DNA of 64,000 nt, from positions 992,001 to 1,056,000 of the forward strand of contig CAJFCV020000005.1 in assembly GCA_904066235.2 (NCBI GenBank), given 5' to 3'. The notes under the pieces were generated by a model, which did not search any database, had not been told where the DNA came from, and worked only from the letters and a program-made list of their open reading frames with translations. Shown here piece by piece: positions 1 through 12,694 of the stretch. The DNA comes from Bursaphelenchus xylophilus (lineage: Eukaryota > Nematoda > Chromadorea > Rhabditida > Aphelenchoididae). The stretch's first letter is position 1. Each line of letters opens with the position of its first letter. The position numbers and the translations under genes are program-made.

Positions 1-125
1 TCATCAAAATTTTTGGTCCCACCACGAAAACCTGTATTCTCTCAAATTGCTTTGGCATTGCAATTTCTTTTCATAAACTCTTCTCTTCGGTCCTAAAAAC
101 CTCAAAAACAAACAAAATCTCCTAC

Positions 126-3100
126 CTCATGCATTTCCATAGTGTCTGCGGGATGTTCATGTTCAACAGTAACACTGGTCGAAAACAACGGCTGTTGCCA
201 TTCCTGCGGGCGGTCGGTGCGGCAGACCACTCTGTGCTGACGGACTTTGGGCTGTTCCATGGGTGTTGAGGTGGTTGGAACCTCCGAATCCTCCGTTTTC
301 TCCAGCTTTGGGGTCTTCATTCGTGGTCCATAGAGTCCGGTGGTTCCTGAGGGCGCTTCCGGCGTTGAGCCGGTGAATCCGGCGGGCTCGAACTGCTCGT
401 ACATGTCCTTACGGGCTTCCACATCTTCAACTTGGTGCGGAGAAGTCGAGGTGGACGGTGCGTCGTGGGAGCGGAAGCTTTGGCCCACTGAAAATCGACA
501 AAAAATTTTGCGAATGCCCTTTTTCAGCGACTTGGAGAAGCGGATTGGACGATACTGGGCCTGTTGCTCCAGGTACATGTAATCCGACCACATCTCGGTG
601 CGGGGGCGAAAGACAGACGCGAATACGGTGGGGACTGGAAATGGAAGACGGGTTAAAACGGGAAAAGTGACGATAAGATGGAAAAATAGTAACCAAAATA
701 GGTAGTTGGCACATCGTGGGGACCTATAGAGAATTTACTCACTGTTAACTATCAATTTACAGCAAATAGAAGCAAAGATAATCATCAAGATCTAAAACAA
801 TATCCAAAAATCTCAAAAAATAGCTAAAATAAGATTGAATGCCCCTCAAAATATCTAAATATGGCTGTGAAATAAAAGAATACACCTTATTTCAGCATTG
901 TAAACCATAATCACAACATCTATCACAAAAAAATTGAAAAAATTGAGAAAATTTTTAAAAGTAGATGACCTCGTTAAAAATCTCAAATTCTCCCCTAGCC
1001 AATCCTTGAAATCAAAAAATGCAGATCGCACTACATACTACGAACTATAAGCTTCGTAACGATACCCAATTTACCTACCACTTCATACGACATCATGACA
1101 TGCCATGCAATTTCCAAAACTCCATCAAAAATATTGATGTCTCTAAAACAATGTCCGAAAGAACCCTCAACACAGACCATAAGCTGCCTCTAACACTATC
1201 TAAGTTCATCCACAGTCACCAAACTTTCCTTCCACACCTAATTTGCCTAGTTTGGCATCTCAAATTTGCATAAATTTTGGAGAATTCAAAAAATTTTCTA
1301 AATCTTGGCATCATTTTCCAAGAATATTCAAATTCCTTCCGAAGATCAAGTCAAAAATTCAAATTACCTTCTCGCGAATCCCCGATAATTTCGGTACAAT
1401 GCCAAGAGTACAACCGCTGTGCCAACAACCTACTCGAATTACCATAAAAGTGGGAAAAACTTACGAAAGTTTTGAGTGCTTCTCGGGACCGAAAAATAAA
1501 TTCGAAATAATTTTCCGGCGCTCCGAAAGCGCAGTCGGCTGCGGATTTTTGTCGCGCGACAAGAATTCGTCGCGACAAACGGTTTTTCGGCGCCCGCGAA
1601 CCGCGCTCGCGGCTTGTGCCAAACGGTTTTTTGTCGCGAAAGAAAGGGGGCGGAGTCGGACGCGGTTTTGTTTTTTCGTGAAAGTGGCCAGTCGGCGGAG
1701 AGAGGGCCGAGATCGGGGAGAGGGCGAGAGAAACGAGGGGAAATTCAGGGAGAGACGGCTGGGACCTTATTTTAGGTAATAATTGCGGTAAAATCGTTGT
1801 AAAATTGTTGAACATGGACGAATTTCGTCGGGGTTTCGATCAAACATTATAATTTCGAGCTCCGGAATGTCAAAGAATCAAGGATTGAGATCAAAAACAC
1901 CTTATTTTCGGCAAGAATTTTTTGAAATCACCAAAAAATCACGATAAAAAATGAAGAACCAGGCTTACTTGACAAGACTAAACGAAAAAAATGACTGGGT
2001 CCACAAATTTCAACCATGAACCATCAAAAAAACTTTAAGAATAAGGCCAAAAAAGAGGAAAAATCACGATTTCTTGAAGTATCTCCGCAATAACTCCAAT
2101 ACATACCATGGTGATAGCAGTCGAGATGTGGTCTGGATTCCATGTTAAACTTGATATTTAATTCATATTTCCGTTGAATTTCCCTTTTCTACCCAAAATC
2201 GCCTAATTTTTGGTATTTTCCACAATTTCAAACCAAAATATCGCCTTAGGGCATCCAAAACCTCGTATAAAATCTTTCCAAAATCATTTCCAGTCCAAAA
2301 AATATCGAAAAACTCTCAAATCCACTGAAAAATTCAATTTTCCCACTGCACCGTCAAGCCGATCCTCGGTTGAAAATCGCTTTACTACGGTAAAGCATGA
2401 GTATACAGCTAAAAGAATTCCAAATTACCGGTTGATTCTTGCTGCGCGGACGCCGAGGGTAGGTTGATTTGGTAATGGGACATCAAGGGGAAACTTCGCT
2501 TGTTTCGGAGCTTATTCCTCTCTCGGATGGGTTGGTAGGCTGGTGTTGGGGAAGCTAGGGCCGACACTGAGCTGCCTCGTTCTTCGGCCAGAGTGGGCAG
2601 ACGTTTCTTGCGGAACATATCGCTGAAAATTTGAAAACCTTGCAAAAATTGAGATTTTTTCGAAGAAATCTCAAAATTTCAATACAAAACATGGTCGTAT
2701 GTACCCAAAATACGATTCCACTAGAAATTTAAAATATAAAAAACAATGTAATATCAATATCCATCTAAAGTTCGGCCATCTTTTCAATTAATTTTCCAAA
2801 ATCACCAAAATCCCCGCTTTTTTGAAAAAATTTCAAATTTTCAATATGAAAATCAACGTAATATTCGATATGCTGTCGTTCAAAAATCTGTATTGTCCTC
2901 CTACTAATTTCACAGTTATCTAAAACCGAAATTGCCACTCTTTTCCAATCAATTCCAAAAAAAATCAAAAAATCTCCACTTTTTTCCAAAAATCTCGATT
3001 TTTCAAAATGAAAAGTAGTACCCTATATTCCAAATTGCCTGATATTACAATCTACACTCTTCAATCTTTCCAAACCACCCAATTCTTACCCATTCAGAAT

Positions 3101-6100
3101 GCTTTGAACCGCGTTGTAGGCCATTTTCGCGACCGAGTCCCGCTTCTCGGGCTCCACGGCCGTGTAGACGCTGAGGTTGTCGAGGTGGTTGCCGGCCGAG
3201 TCGGTGGTATCAACTGAAAGCATGCTACTTTACTGCTCTTGCTATTATACGCCTTTTTTCGGGTTTCGAAACCCGTTCCCAACGTTTCCCAAGGTTTGTT
3301 TGAGGTCCTGTTCGACATCCCAGATTTACAACGAAAATGTGCGGTTTCTCGCGGAACCGCTGCTCAAACACCCTTTGATAAGTGTTTCAATTGCTCCGTA
3401 ATGGTGTTATGAGTCCAATACGGTCGTTTCTGACTTACTATTTTGCAGTTTTTGGACCACTTCATCGGTTTTAACGCCGTACGCCGACTTCAAATGGCGG
3501 AATCGTCGTTTTTTCCATTTATTCTCCTGCGATGAGATTTGTTCGTTGAGACCTGAGTTCACCGAGGCTTCCGGCGCATCCTCGTGCATTGGGAGACCGA
3601 AGAATTTGGCGGTTTCGTGGGAAATTTTCTCTCGGATACTGAAAAAACGGATTTCTTGGTACTTTCGGGAATTTTCAAGCAAAAAATTTACGAATTACAG
3701 TAATGTCGAAAGCAATTTTACACCACGTATTTTACCTTACCACATCGTTTGTTACATATTTCGCTCATTTTTAACAAGGAAAGTACTTCTATGGGGTATG
3801 GAGTTACAGGTCGACCCATATATCAAAAGAATCGCAAAATTTTTCTGATTCAGAATACGTAAAAATTAGCTGCCCAATTATGGTTTATAAGGGCGAAAAA
3901 ACCCTCAGAACTTTTCTCGCAACACCACGCAAACGCCTTTTGGCCAAGTTTTCACCAATTCAAAAGTTTTGTTTTGAGCTAAAGTAAACCCTGGCATCCT
4001 GACAAGCCTTAAAATATCAAATTTGATTAATAATACACTTTTTTGCATTGTTACTAACTAAGGTGTAGTATTAATCAAATTTGCTATTTTAAGGCTTGTC
4101 AGGATGCCAGGGTTTACTTTAGCTCAAAACAAAGCTTTTATTGGTAAAAACTTGGCCAAAAAGGCACTTGCGTGATGTGAAAAGTTCTGAGGGTTTTTTT
4201 CGCCCTTACAAACCAAAATTAGGCAGCTAATTTTTACTTACTCTGAATCAGAAAAAGTTTGCGATTGTTTTGATACATGTCTCGACCTGTAACTCCATAC
4301 CCCATAGAAGTATTTTCCTTGTAAAATAAAAATTTAGTAATTCCCGCAAAATTTTACCTTTCATGTCTTTGCCGTCTGAAACTCATTTTTAGCTTACAGA
4401 AAACGCAAAAAACGCCTGCAGCTAGAGAATAGAAATTTCACAATAGTCCGAAAAGCCTCTAAAGACAGTGAATTTTCGAAAGGAAAGCATTTCTTCCTCG
4501 TTTTTTCGGTTTGAATATGATAACAAGGCGCATCGAAATTCGAAGAAAAAAACAGCTCGGGGAATTTATATAACCGGATGATGAGCCTTTATGGGTCATG
4601 TGGAAGAGCGACATTTGATTTTAGAGTACTGTAAAATCAAATTTCAGTTTTTAAAACGTCCGATTACGTAATTCAACGCTGTTAGGCAAAATTTGAATAT
4701 TACATCAAAATTTCGAATGTTTTTGGTACAAAATCCGACTCGTTATACCAATACAATATTGGCAAAAGGCTGTACAACTAATAACGCCTAATTTGAAATT
4801 TTTTCAAAATTTTCAATTTTTTGACCTTATTTTAGCTATTTTCTCATTTTTTTGATATTGCACTCAAATTTTTTCTGATACCACATAAATTCCTATGTGA
4901 TTTATCGCTAATTAGCAGTAAAATCACAGTAAAAGTACTAAAATAACATATTACAATCGCTTTCCATTAAAAAAATCAACTTTTTCGACCTTATTTTAGT
5001 CATTTTTCCATTTTTTCGATATTATTCTTAACTTTTCACCCCAAAAAGCATCAAAAACACCCTCAACCTCCTCCTTGACCCATGTAAAATCTTCTGTCAT
5101 CAATTCTCTTCATTTTTTCTCAAAAATTTCTCCAAATATCAATGCAAATCTCCAAAAAATTTCAACAAAACCTTTTTACCCAAATTACCTTCAACTAATA
5201 CGACGTTTACTACCAAATATTAGCTACGGATCAGTTTTTTATTTCATCACTTCTTCTTGCGTCTCAAAAAAACCTTGCGAAATCTTCAGAAAAAAAGTGG
5301 GCGGGGTTTCGGTGCACACGGTTCGGAACATGGATTTGCTTGTAAAACATAATTTTATCGGGGGGAATTACGAAATTCCCTTGTTTTGAGGTCATTCACT
5401 GCTTCACTAGTTCAGCTTGGAGAAAATTGGGGACAAATTCGAAAAATTTTTATATTACACTAGGCGTTTTTGGAGATTTTTGTCGAATTTTGACTTTTTT
5501 AAGGGAAAATAATTAGAATTCAAAAATAAAAAAGATCAGTAGGGTCTACGACGCCCTATGGATCTTATTACAGTGCTAAAAAAGGTCAAATCAATAAAAA
5601 AATCAAAAAAAATCAGAAAATTAGCTAAACATCCAAAAAAACTTTCATTTTTTAGCAATCCGTGATGTCCATTGAAACACCCAGGCAATATATGACCTGT
5701 TAGTTCCCTTTTCCTTTTTAAATTGTCAAAATTCAGCAATTTTTCGACCTTATTTTAGGTTAGACTCATAACTTTTCCCCCAAGAAAAAATTTTTTTTTT
5801 CATTCTCCCCGCAAATCATCTCACATTACCCGTTACTTTATCACACTCCATACACCCTTCCCACTAACAAAAGCACGTTAAACATTAATTTTCCCGAGTC
5901 ATCGCCTCTGGCTTTGGGTCATCGCAATAAAAAAAATGAATTGCGTTCCAAACAAAAAACGTTTCAGAACACCCCCGAATGTCCACAAATTCACGCCCGC
6001 CGCCGCTGAGTCACAGCGGAGGGTTTGACAAACAAACAAATAAAAATAACGAAGCGGACCCATCAGTGGTCATGAATAACATGCTAATCTGATCAAACTT

Positions 6101-7274
6101 TACTATATCCGCTTCATATCAGCTCCGTATGAGTCATCGAGGCGGTTGAGACTTTAAAATCGCCAAAATTTAATCGTTGGCGACAAAAATTATATTAATT
6201 TAGGTCAAAATTAACAAACCCTTTGAAAAAGTTGTTATCACTCCAAAATGAGTTGATATTATTGTCAAAAAAGAGGAAGTGGGTAACTAATCGGGTATTT
6301 AGACGCAAGAGAAAATGATAAACATTGATTTAGACCGCACCCTGACCTAAACTTTAGCACAAAATCTGTTTTGAAAACCCTTACCTGTAGGCGCGCCGAA
6401 GCGGTTGACGTCGATTCTCCGTGCTCTGAAATTGAAAATGACTTACATAACAGACAAGTAAAAACATTGTGCGTCACAATTCTACCGTCTCCGTATGTTA
6501 TACTTGATAATAAAAAAGAGGAGGGAGATGGCCGAAAAGTCGTAAATTTTCAGTGTTTTGAGTATTGGAGGCCGGCGGGATTGATGAGTAAATACGAGAA
6601 ATTCTTTAAACTACAAAATCCATGTTGATTATCGACAATTTCAAGCAAAATTTTGGGGGAAATATCAAAAATCTGGCAAAAACACCTTATTTTAGTAAAA
6701 AAATTGATAATTTATGTCTTCAAACTGTCACAACTACTGAGATATCCTCTCAAATAACTTTTTACTATCTAATTCTTCTTTTTAAACAAGAATTAAAACT
6801 CTTAGACTGGGAAAACATCAAAAATTTGGCAAAATCGCCTTATCTTAGCCGAAAAACAAAAAAAAATCTTATTTTCATACTGTCTACAAAACCCAATTAT
6901 CATAGTAAACTAAATATCACACCCCACTTTGCCTTATCAATCAAAAAGAACAAAGAAATCAGCCCAATTATCAAGAAAATCCCCCAAATCCTAAAAAATC
7001 CATCAACCCATCTAAAACAACATACCGATCTCAACGGATTCGACTGACTCTTGTACAATCCACTCTTCCCAACACCACCGACATTCTCGCCCTCGGACCG
7101 CCAACTTTTCGCCGCGTCGGGTCGCGTGGAAATGGAATTGGCGTGCTCTTCGACCAAATTTTCGGCCGAAAACGAGATCTTTGACGGTTTTTGCGGGAGT
7201 TTCGGGGCGTTCTCCTCCTCCTCGACCATTTTTTTGCCCGTATTTGGGTTGATTTCGGATGACGGGGAAATCAA
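126..7274 (-). CDS. iRhom (inactive rhomboid), N-terminal part, incomplete at window edge
   Basis: Inferred exons, 5' to 3' on the minus strand: 7274-7026, 6425-6385, 3638-3439, 3213-3090, 2622-2429, 634-126; all phases agree and the last ends at a GAG|gtagga donor, so the gene continues left of the window. The encoded stretch matches the cytosolic domain that precedes the transmembrane part of iRhom/RHBDF proteins: a block RQPLRRAY, then IREKISHETAKFFGL followed by KWKKRRFRHLKSAYG (human: TIRRGTADWFGV ... KSIRHCSQRYG), then EKRDSVAKMAYNAVQSILNG (human: KRESVAKMSFRAA). iRhoms are catalytically dead ER/Golgi rhomboids that guide trafficking of ADAM17 and EGF ligands in animals. The first ATG may be at 7229-7227, 45 bases after a tttttgcag acceptor that could receive a spliced leader; an upstream exon is not excluded. 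Introns are long and AT-rich. Family assignment rests on remembered human sequence. Confidence 0.72.
635..2428. other. iRhom intron, AT-rich
   Basis: Intron of the iRhom gene. It is AT-rich with many runs of A or T and contains a GC-rich patch at about 1500-1760 with several TCGCG and CGCGAC words. I see no coding exon on either strand that joins a neighbour in phase. Confidence 0.5.
3774..4322. repeat. Foldback element in an iRhom intron
   Basis: A near-perfect palindrome. The left arm starts ACAAGGAAAGTACTTCT and the right arm ends with its complement AGAAGTATTTTCCTTGT. The centre is near 4047, between two copies of a TAATCAAATTTG-type sequence in opposite orientation. No open reading frame of note lies inside. 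It sits in the intron between exons 6425-6385 and 3638-3439. Confidence 0.85.
4323..6384. other. iRhom intron with A/T runs and a repeated CCTTATTTTAG word
   Basis: Long AT-rich intron made of alternating A and T runs. The word ACCTTATTTTAG or a close relative recurs at about 4824, 4988 and 5748, and again in neighbouring iRhom introns at 1764 and 6684. A TATATTACACTAGG-type word lies at 5451. No exon could be joined in phase. Confidence 0.5.
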
Positions 7275-7699
7275 CTGCAAAAATTTTTATGTTAGACGTC
7301 AAATTTAGGGGTAAAATATGGGAATTGCGGAAAAATCAACAGGAATCAAAGAAATATAGAGTGAAAATTTCGAAAATTTATGAAAAATCACAAAAAAAGT
7401 TCAAAAATCGAGAAAATTTAACGAAAAATGGACAAAATTCCTCAAAATTCGATGGATAACAGGCAAAATCAAAAAGAAAAGTGGAAAAGTCGCGATTTTC
7501 GATAATTTTTCGCTGAATACAAGACAAAACAAATAGCGCCAGACCCGGGTGAAGCCAGAAAGATTCTTTTTTTGCAACCAAATTCAACAAAACAGCCCGA
7601 AAAGACAACATTCGTCGCGTTTTTTTTCCGCCGAACCTCACACGTTTTTATCAACCCGAGAGGAACCAAAGACAAGACTGACCACATTACCCAACAGCC

Positions 7700-7851
7700 T
7701 ACCCCTCCAAACAATACTCATCGCCAAGTCTGAGAGATAATGGAGCGATTCGCTGGGCCTGCAGGTCTTTTTCGGTCCAAAAAAGGCCATCAGGTCCAGA
7801 AAATCGCTCTATTATCTCTCAGACTTGGCGATGTGTATTGTTTGAAGGGGT
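7700..7851. repeat. Short foldback element
   Basis: Two arms of about 48 bases are inverted copies: the left arm runs from ACCCCTCCAAACAATACT to GATAATGGAGCGAT and the right arm is its complement, ending GTTTGAAGGGGT. The loop is about 40 bases and contains a smaller imperfect hairpin. It lies upstream of the iRhom 5' exon. Confidence 0.8.
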
Positions 7852-7959
7852 AGAACAAGTGGATCGGTGTTTTATTACAATATTTAGGCCCTCCTCTTCT
7901 TGTTTATCAAAATTATCGTCAACTTCCGCCGGATGAACCGCCGCAACGGGGGAAATTAA

Positions 7960-8170
7960 GGTTCCCCCGCTAGTTTCAAGGATAACATCGGGAAAAGGCG
8001 CCAAAACCGAAACTTCCACTTGTCACAAAGAGTCGGAACAAAAGGCATAACACTCCCAAGACGTTGTGCAAACAAATGCGGAAGGGATCATTGCTGCGAA
8101 ACGGGCAAAATTTGCATAAATTACACTTGTTCGAACGTGCGCTCTAAAATCCGATCAAATCTGGGGAAAC
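7960..8170 (+). CDS. Possible exon of a secreted six-cysteine peptide precursor
   Basis: The frame opens after a stop at 7957-7959 and runs through a basic GKRR site (about 7990), then six cysteines spaced C-x3-C-x4-CC-x5-C-x4-C, to a possible donor CAG|gtgatt near 8171. An acceptor tttcaag|GAT lies at 7980. The C..C..CC..C..C order is that of inhibitor-cystine-knot-like peptides and resembles the more certain small peptide gene at 62723-63804. No signal-peptide exon could be joined, and no start codon is seen in this exon, so it may be part of a gene whose other exons I cannot find, or chance. Confidence 0.3.
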
Positions 8171-8214
8171 AGGTGATTTTAGTGAAAAAATCTTTGAATT
8201 CCTTTGAGAAATAG

Positions 8215-8766
8215 ATTTCATATTTCTTGTAAAGGCATGAGTAATATTTTTCAACAAAAATTTCCTACCTAAACACCCATTAAACATGCCTAATTGACCT
8301 TATTCGCCAAAAACGTCGTTATTACCGAAAATTTTGATCTCAATGACCTTGTAATAACTCTGATTCAGCACCGAATACCTCAAATGCCTCACGCAACTCG
8401 TGTCGGACAATTTAGCGTCTAATGGACCTCGTTTATCACTTCTATCACAAATTTTTCTCGTTAAAACCGTCAAATTTTCGAAAATTTAACGCTAATATCT
8501 CAAAAATTCTTCAAATTCTATTGTCAGCATGCGAGAAATGTGTAATTCTTATCGAAACCAGCGGCAGGCGTCAAGATTGTCAACAGTTTCCTAATTTCTC
8601 GAATTCTTCCGTGATTTTTTCCTTTCGAACGAAATGTCACAAAAGTTGCCAAGTGTCAGAAGATTTATCGGGTCTTTTTATTTTTGCGAGAATAATTTTC
8701 GAGTCGTGTTTTGATGAAGATTATCGTCTAAAGTTGTCGAATACCAAGTGAATTATTGTTTTCAGG
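8215..8766. other. Intergenic, upstream of the small mitochondrial protein
   Basis: One open frame (8422-8751) covers part of this stretch but shows no domain or compositional sign of coding, and it ends just before the trans-splice-like acceptor of the next gene. It is best read as 5' flank. Confidence 0.4.
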
Positions 8767-9508
8767 ATGTCCGGGGCAAATTTTGCCCGAAGAGTTGCTC
8801 TTCGGCCTCTGCAACAGGTTCGATTCGTCTCGAGATTGGAGTAAGTTAATATTCCGTTAGTTTATTTGATTTTTAGGCGCAGAACATCTTGAAAATCGTT
8901 TTATAGAGGCCGTATGTTCTTATCGATGTTACTTTATATGTTAATTTACCCAAAAATTTCAGGAAACGGGATGATTTGAAACTTTTCAAAGACATCAATC
9001 GTCTAGCCCGTCAAGGAAAGTGGGACAGTATAAACAACCAACCTCCACCCTTCAAATTCTTTGATTCTGGCCGACAGGAGGCTTATACCATTTGGTACAA
9101 ATTGGTAAGCGTTTTACCTTTGTTTTCGCATGTTTAGAGGCAGTTTTATATCAAGGTAGATGGGTAATATCTCGTGCGGCATTTTGATGGAATTTTATTA
9201 ATTTCTTTGATGTGTATGGGTCACTATAGCTCCATACAGAAGCGGAGTACATTATATGAGCTTTTTGAAGTTAGTTTACATTGTTTCAGCTGGGATATCG
9301 CAAAAATCCATTTGACTACTATGCGGAAGGACAGGTTTACCAATTGATCTTCACCATTGTTGGATTCTTTGTGGGCGTGAAGTTGGTGATCACAGCATAC
9401 AACACGATTGTCCCAGAAAAGTATCGAGAGAGGTTCCCCGAGTACTACGCTTTTATCAAGCATCATTTGGAGGAGGGTGAGCATCACGGTCATGGTGAAC
9501 ATCATTAG
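8767..9508 (+). CDS. Small single-pass mitochondrial membrane protein, probable respiratory-chain accessory subunit
   Basis: Exons 8767-8840, 8963-9104, 9290-9508 give 144 aa. The ATG follows a tttcag|G acceptor by one base, as in trans-spliced nematode genes. The N-terminus is rich in Arg, Ala and Leu without acidic residues (MSGANFARRVALRPLQQVRF), typical of a mitochondrial targeting peptide. Residues about 60-75 hold SGRQEAYTIWYKL, one hydrophobic segment at about 86-108 (VYQLIFTIVGFFVGVKLV) could cross the inner membrane, and the end is His/Glu-rich (HGHGEHH). Size, single helix and His tail fit a small complex I or similar accessory subunit, but I do not recognise the exact family. AATAAA follows at 9534-9539. 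Gene structure is secure; function is inference. Confidence 0.72.
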
Positions 9509-9533
9509 GTGACTTTAAACTGAATTTTGTAGA

Positions 9534-9539
9534 AATAAA
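9534..9539 (+). terminator. Poly(A) signal AATAAA
   Basis: Canonical AATAAA 25 bases after the stop of the small mitochondrial protein gene. The facing gene PGAP3 has its own minus-strand AATAAA at 9618-9613, so the two 3' ends nearly meet or overlap. Confidence 0.7.
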
Positions 9540-9899
9540 CAGATCCATTACGATTTTTGGACTGTGTTTTATCGTTTATATTGGGAAAACTTCAAAAAAA
9601 AATGCAAAAAAATTTATTCCAATATAATGCACAACATAAATTAATATCACAATACTTGATTTGATTACTAAATACGTGAGATATGGCGACTAGGTGCTGT
9701 TAATGCTATCGTGTTTCATTTTTAGAGGTTTAGTGACTTTTTTACATACTTTTTTTTCGAAGGAAAAGCTCGATAATAACTAAATTAGGCTATAAAATGA
9801 CTATTTCTTATCTTTGAGATGTTAAATACTTGTTATACTATCCAAAATACGCTACAAAATATTATATAGACTACCGTAGGCTAATTACTAAATAAAAAA

Positions 9900-12282
9900 T
9901 CACAATTGTTTTGTCCGGAAATTCAAATTTAAACTGTTTAAATTCGAATTTTCCGTTTGCCATTCATATTCGGAGACCGCAAATTTGGCCAGCATGAAGG
10001 GGGTGGGTACAGTGGCCAGATGGAAGAGGGCGTGGGCGTCGATTTGTGAGTAGAGTATTGGGGGGAAATCGAGAATTTCCAGCGATGAGGAGAGCAGGCC
10101 GATCAGTAAAATGTAGAGTAATATCTTCAAAGATGGGCGGAATCGATGCTGCTGACTAAAATTGGGGAGATGAGTACAGCTCTTCGATTTTTTGCTGAAA
10201 AAATTTCCGTGACCCAAACTTACTATTCATTATAAATGTAGAGCAAATAAATTGCCGCTGTGGTGAACGACAATCCCAAACAAACTCGCATATTAAACCC
10301 GTAATCAAACCGTGGCCGGAGGAATAAATAGCTGACAAATCGATAATACGAGTAGAGAACGGCGACGATAAGCGTGTACCTTCTGAAAAAATTAATTTAA
10401 GAGAGCGCCGAACATACTATAACATGTTTCAGTCAAAATATTTCGAGTTCCGAGCAAAATTTATATTGTACAAGGTATGATGACAAAAAATTTATATTGC
10501 ACTGCCCACAAACACTTCATTTCTTCTATTTTTCGCGCAAAATAATCCTCAATCATTAGTAGAATAAACTCACAATACTTTGACCCTCCAAAAGACTTGC
10601 ATTGTGAACATAATCGATACAAAAAAGGCGTAAAAAACGATGGCTGCCGCCGCGAAATAATCCAAATATTCCGTCAGCCAAAAGTCCCGGCAATGGAAAA
10701 TCGTACTACAAATCCATGTGGCTACTCCCAAACTTGCATAAGCCAGCCAAATCGATCGTAATGGCGCTCTTTTTGACATGTTTTTGATCATATTATACAT
10801 GTAGAGACAGCCGGAAAGGTTGAGCACAGAGAAGAACGCCGAGGCCGGTTCCTGGATTACTATTGAATACTGGAGGAATTGGAGCGATATTGAGTGGAAT
10901 GGCCATTTGCCAAAGAATTGTGTTGTGGGCTGACCGTGCTTTTTGAAGAGCTCGACGGTCGACCAGATACAGGATTGACGGCAGCTAAAAATCGGAAAAT
11001 TTTGAAGCCCAAAATATTCAAGCGATCTTTACACCATCAAATCTAACAAGACAAGTGTTCTAGGGGTCGGTTCACGTTCCAAAAGAAATAGTGGATGAGG
11101 GTAAAATACGGTCTTCAGCGCCATTACTTCTTGGGTGATGTAAAAAGCTGGTTAAAAAGTAGAAACCCATATTTTTTGAGTAAAATGGGCCAAAAATCAC
11201 AAAAAATTGGCGAAAAAATCAATTTGATATGAGTTACAGAGGATTGTTTCATGTACAAAAAAGCACTAACCAGAGTTAGCGAAACCTGATAAAAAGTGGA
11301 GAGGGCGTGAGAAAAAGAGAAGTGGTAACTAGAGTGACCTCTCTTTTTGTTTTCGCGGTGACTTTTTACGTCCAAAATCAAGGGTGTGCCGGATCAAGTT
11401 GGCCATACAACAATTCAGCGATAGAATTGGCCAAGAAATCGACTGATCATTTCCTCTATTTTGACTTCCGTCTATTTTGACTATTTTCCGGGAAGTCTCG
11501 AATGATCAGTCGAATTCTTAGCCAATTCTATCGCTGTATCGTTGTATGGCCAACGTGATCCGGCGCACCCTGATTTTAGACATGAAAAGTCACCTCGAAA
11601 ACAAGAAGAAAGGTCACTCTCGTTACCACTTTTCTTTTTCTCACACCTCTCTGCTTTTTATCCGGCTTCGCCAACTCTAGTTAGTGCTTTTTTGTACGTG
11701 AAACAAACCCTCTGTAACCCATATCAAATTGATTTTTTCGCCAATTTTTTTGTGATTTTGGCCCATTTTACTCAAAAAAGATGGGTTTCTACTTTTTAAA
11801 CAGCTTTTTACATCATCCAACAACTGATGGAATTAGACCGTATTTTACTTTTCGCTAATTGCCCCCCACTTTTGTACTTCACAGAAAAAGTGAAATTTCA
11901 ATTTGGAAACTTCCACTCATCCTATGACGGGTAAGTAAGGAGATTTTTTGAAACTAGATGTGCTTCCGTATTTTACCATAAATTTAAAATTTTTTTATTT
12001 ATTTCCCTCAAAAAACATTTACAAAAAAATTTAATTTCCATTTCTTCGAAATTTTATCAAATCTCTTCCCAAAACTTCCTCAAATCTGTCCAAAACCTAC
12101 TCAAAACACAATTTCTGCGTCCATCCGAAGGCGACATCACTCATCGGGCAGTCAAATTTGTCCACGCATTCCTGCTGACACTCCCTAAAATACGGTGAGC
12201 CATCGCCGGCGGACGAAACCACTGGGCCGATATGTGCGGCCGAAACAATCAACAAGCTATATACAGCATGATGGCCCAGCAT
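9900..12282 (-). CDS. PGAP3: PGAP3 / Per1-like GPI-anchor remodelling factor
   Basis: Exons 12282-12110, 10984-10574, 10382-10224, 10194-9900 give 345 aa; all phases agree. PGAP3 removes the sn-2 fatty acid from GPI anchors in the ER/Golgi membrane. Signal peptide, then Cys-rich lumenal part (YFRECQQEC, GWTQKF-CRQSCIW), then FFGKWPFHS and QEPASAFFSVLN, and seven hydrophobic segments with the family blocks STIFHCRDFWLTEYLDYF (CREST-superfamily His and Asp), RFDYGFNM and LEILDFPPI-x5-DAHALFHLATVP. The human protein is 320 aa. The ATG lies 13 bases after a ttttag acceptor, fitting trans-splicing. The first donor (TT|GTGTTT) is weak but is the one that keeps phase and the conserved Cys pattern. 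Intron 1 (12109-10985) carries a foldback element. Confidence 0.9.
11101..11848. repeat. Foldback element in PGAP3 intron 1
   Basis: Inverted arms of more than 300 bases. The ends are GTAAAATACGGTC and its complement GACCGTATTTTAC; the centre is near 11475, where GCGATAGAATTGGCCAAG and its inverted copy face each other. It nearly fills the 1.1-kb intron of PGAP3. Confidence 0.85.
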
Positions 12283-12694
12283 TCGCGGTGAGGTACTAAA
12301 ATTTTTGCGTTAATTTTTAAAAATTTGCATATTCAAATTTTTAAAATATTTTTGGGAATTCGAATATTATCCTTCAAAATTAATGGTAAACCGTTTGTAC
12401 AGTAAATATTTATTGATTTTTTTGTTATTTCGCACAATTTTCGGGTAGAAAATCCGGAATTTTTGGGGTGAGATCAATAGAAATGTGAAAAATCTGATGA
12501 AAAATCTCGAGAAAAGACTAAAATACATAATAAAAAATGCGCAAAACTAATCCAATATCCAATAAACTTTCATAATACGTCACTCTGTTTACAAATACCC
12601 ATAGACTTCCTCGAAAATCGGGGAATTTTGATATCCATATATTATCCATGATCTAGGTTCATATAAACCGTTTTTAATGGCCATAAAACGCCGT

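Noticed and set aside
1243..1779. 178-codon plus-strand frame in the iRhom intron
   Set aside because: It results from a GC-rich patch with few stops; the opposite strand is also open and no splice or start context supports it.
8422..8751. 109-codon open frame on the plus strand
   Set aside because: It ends just before a trans-splice-type acceptor, has no domain or signal, and its composition follows the surrounding non-coding DNA.
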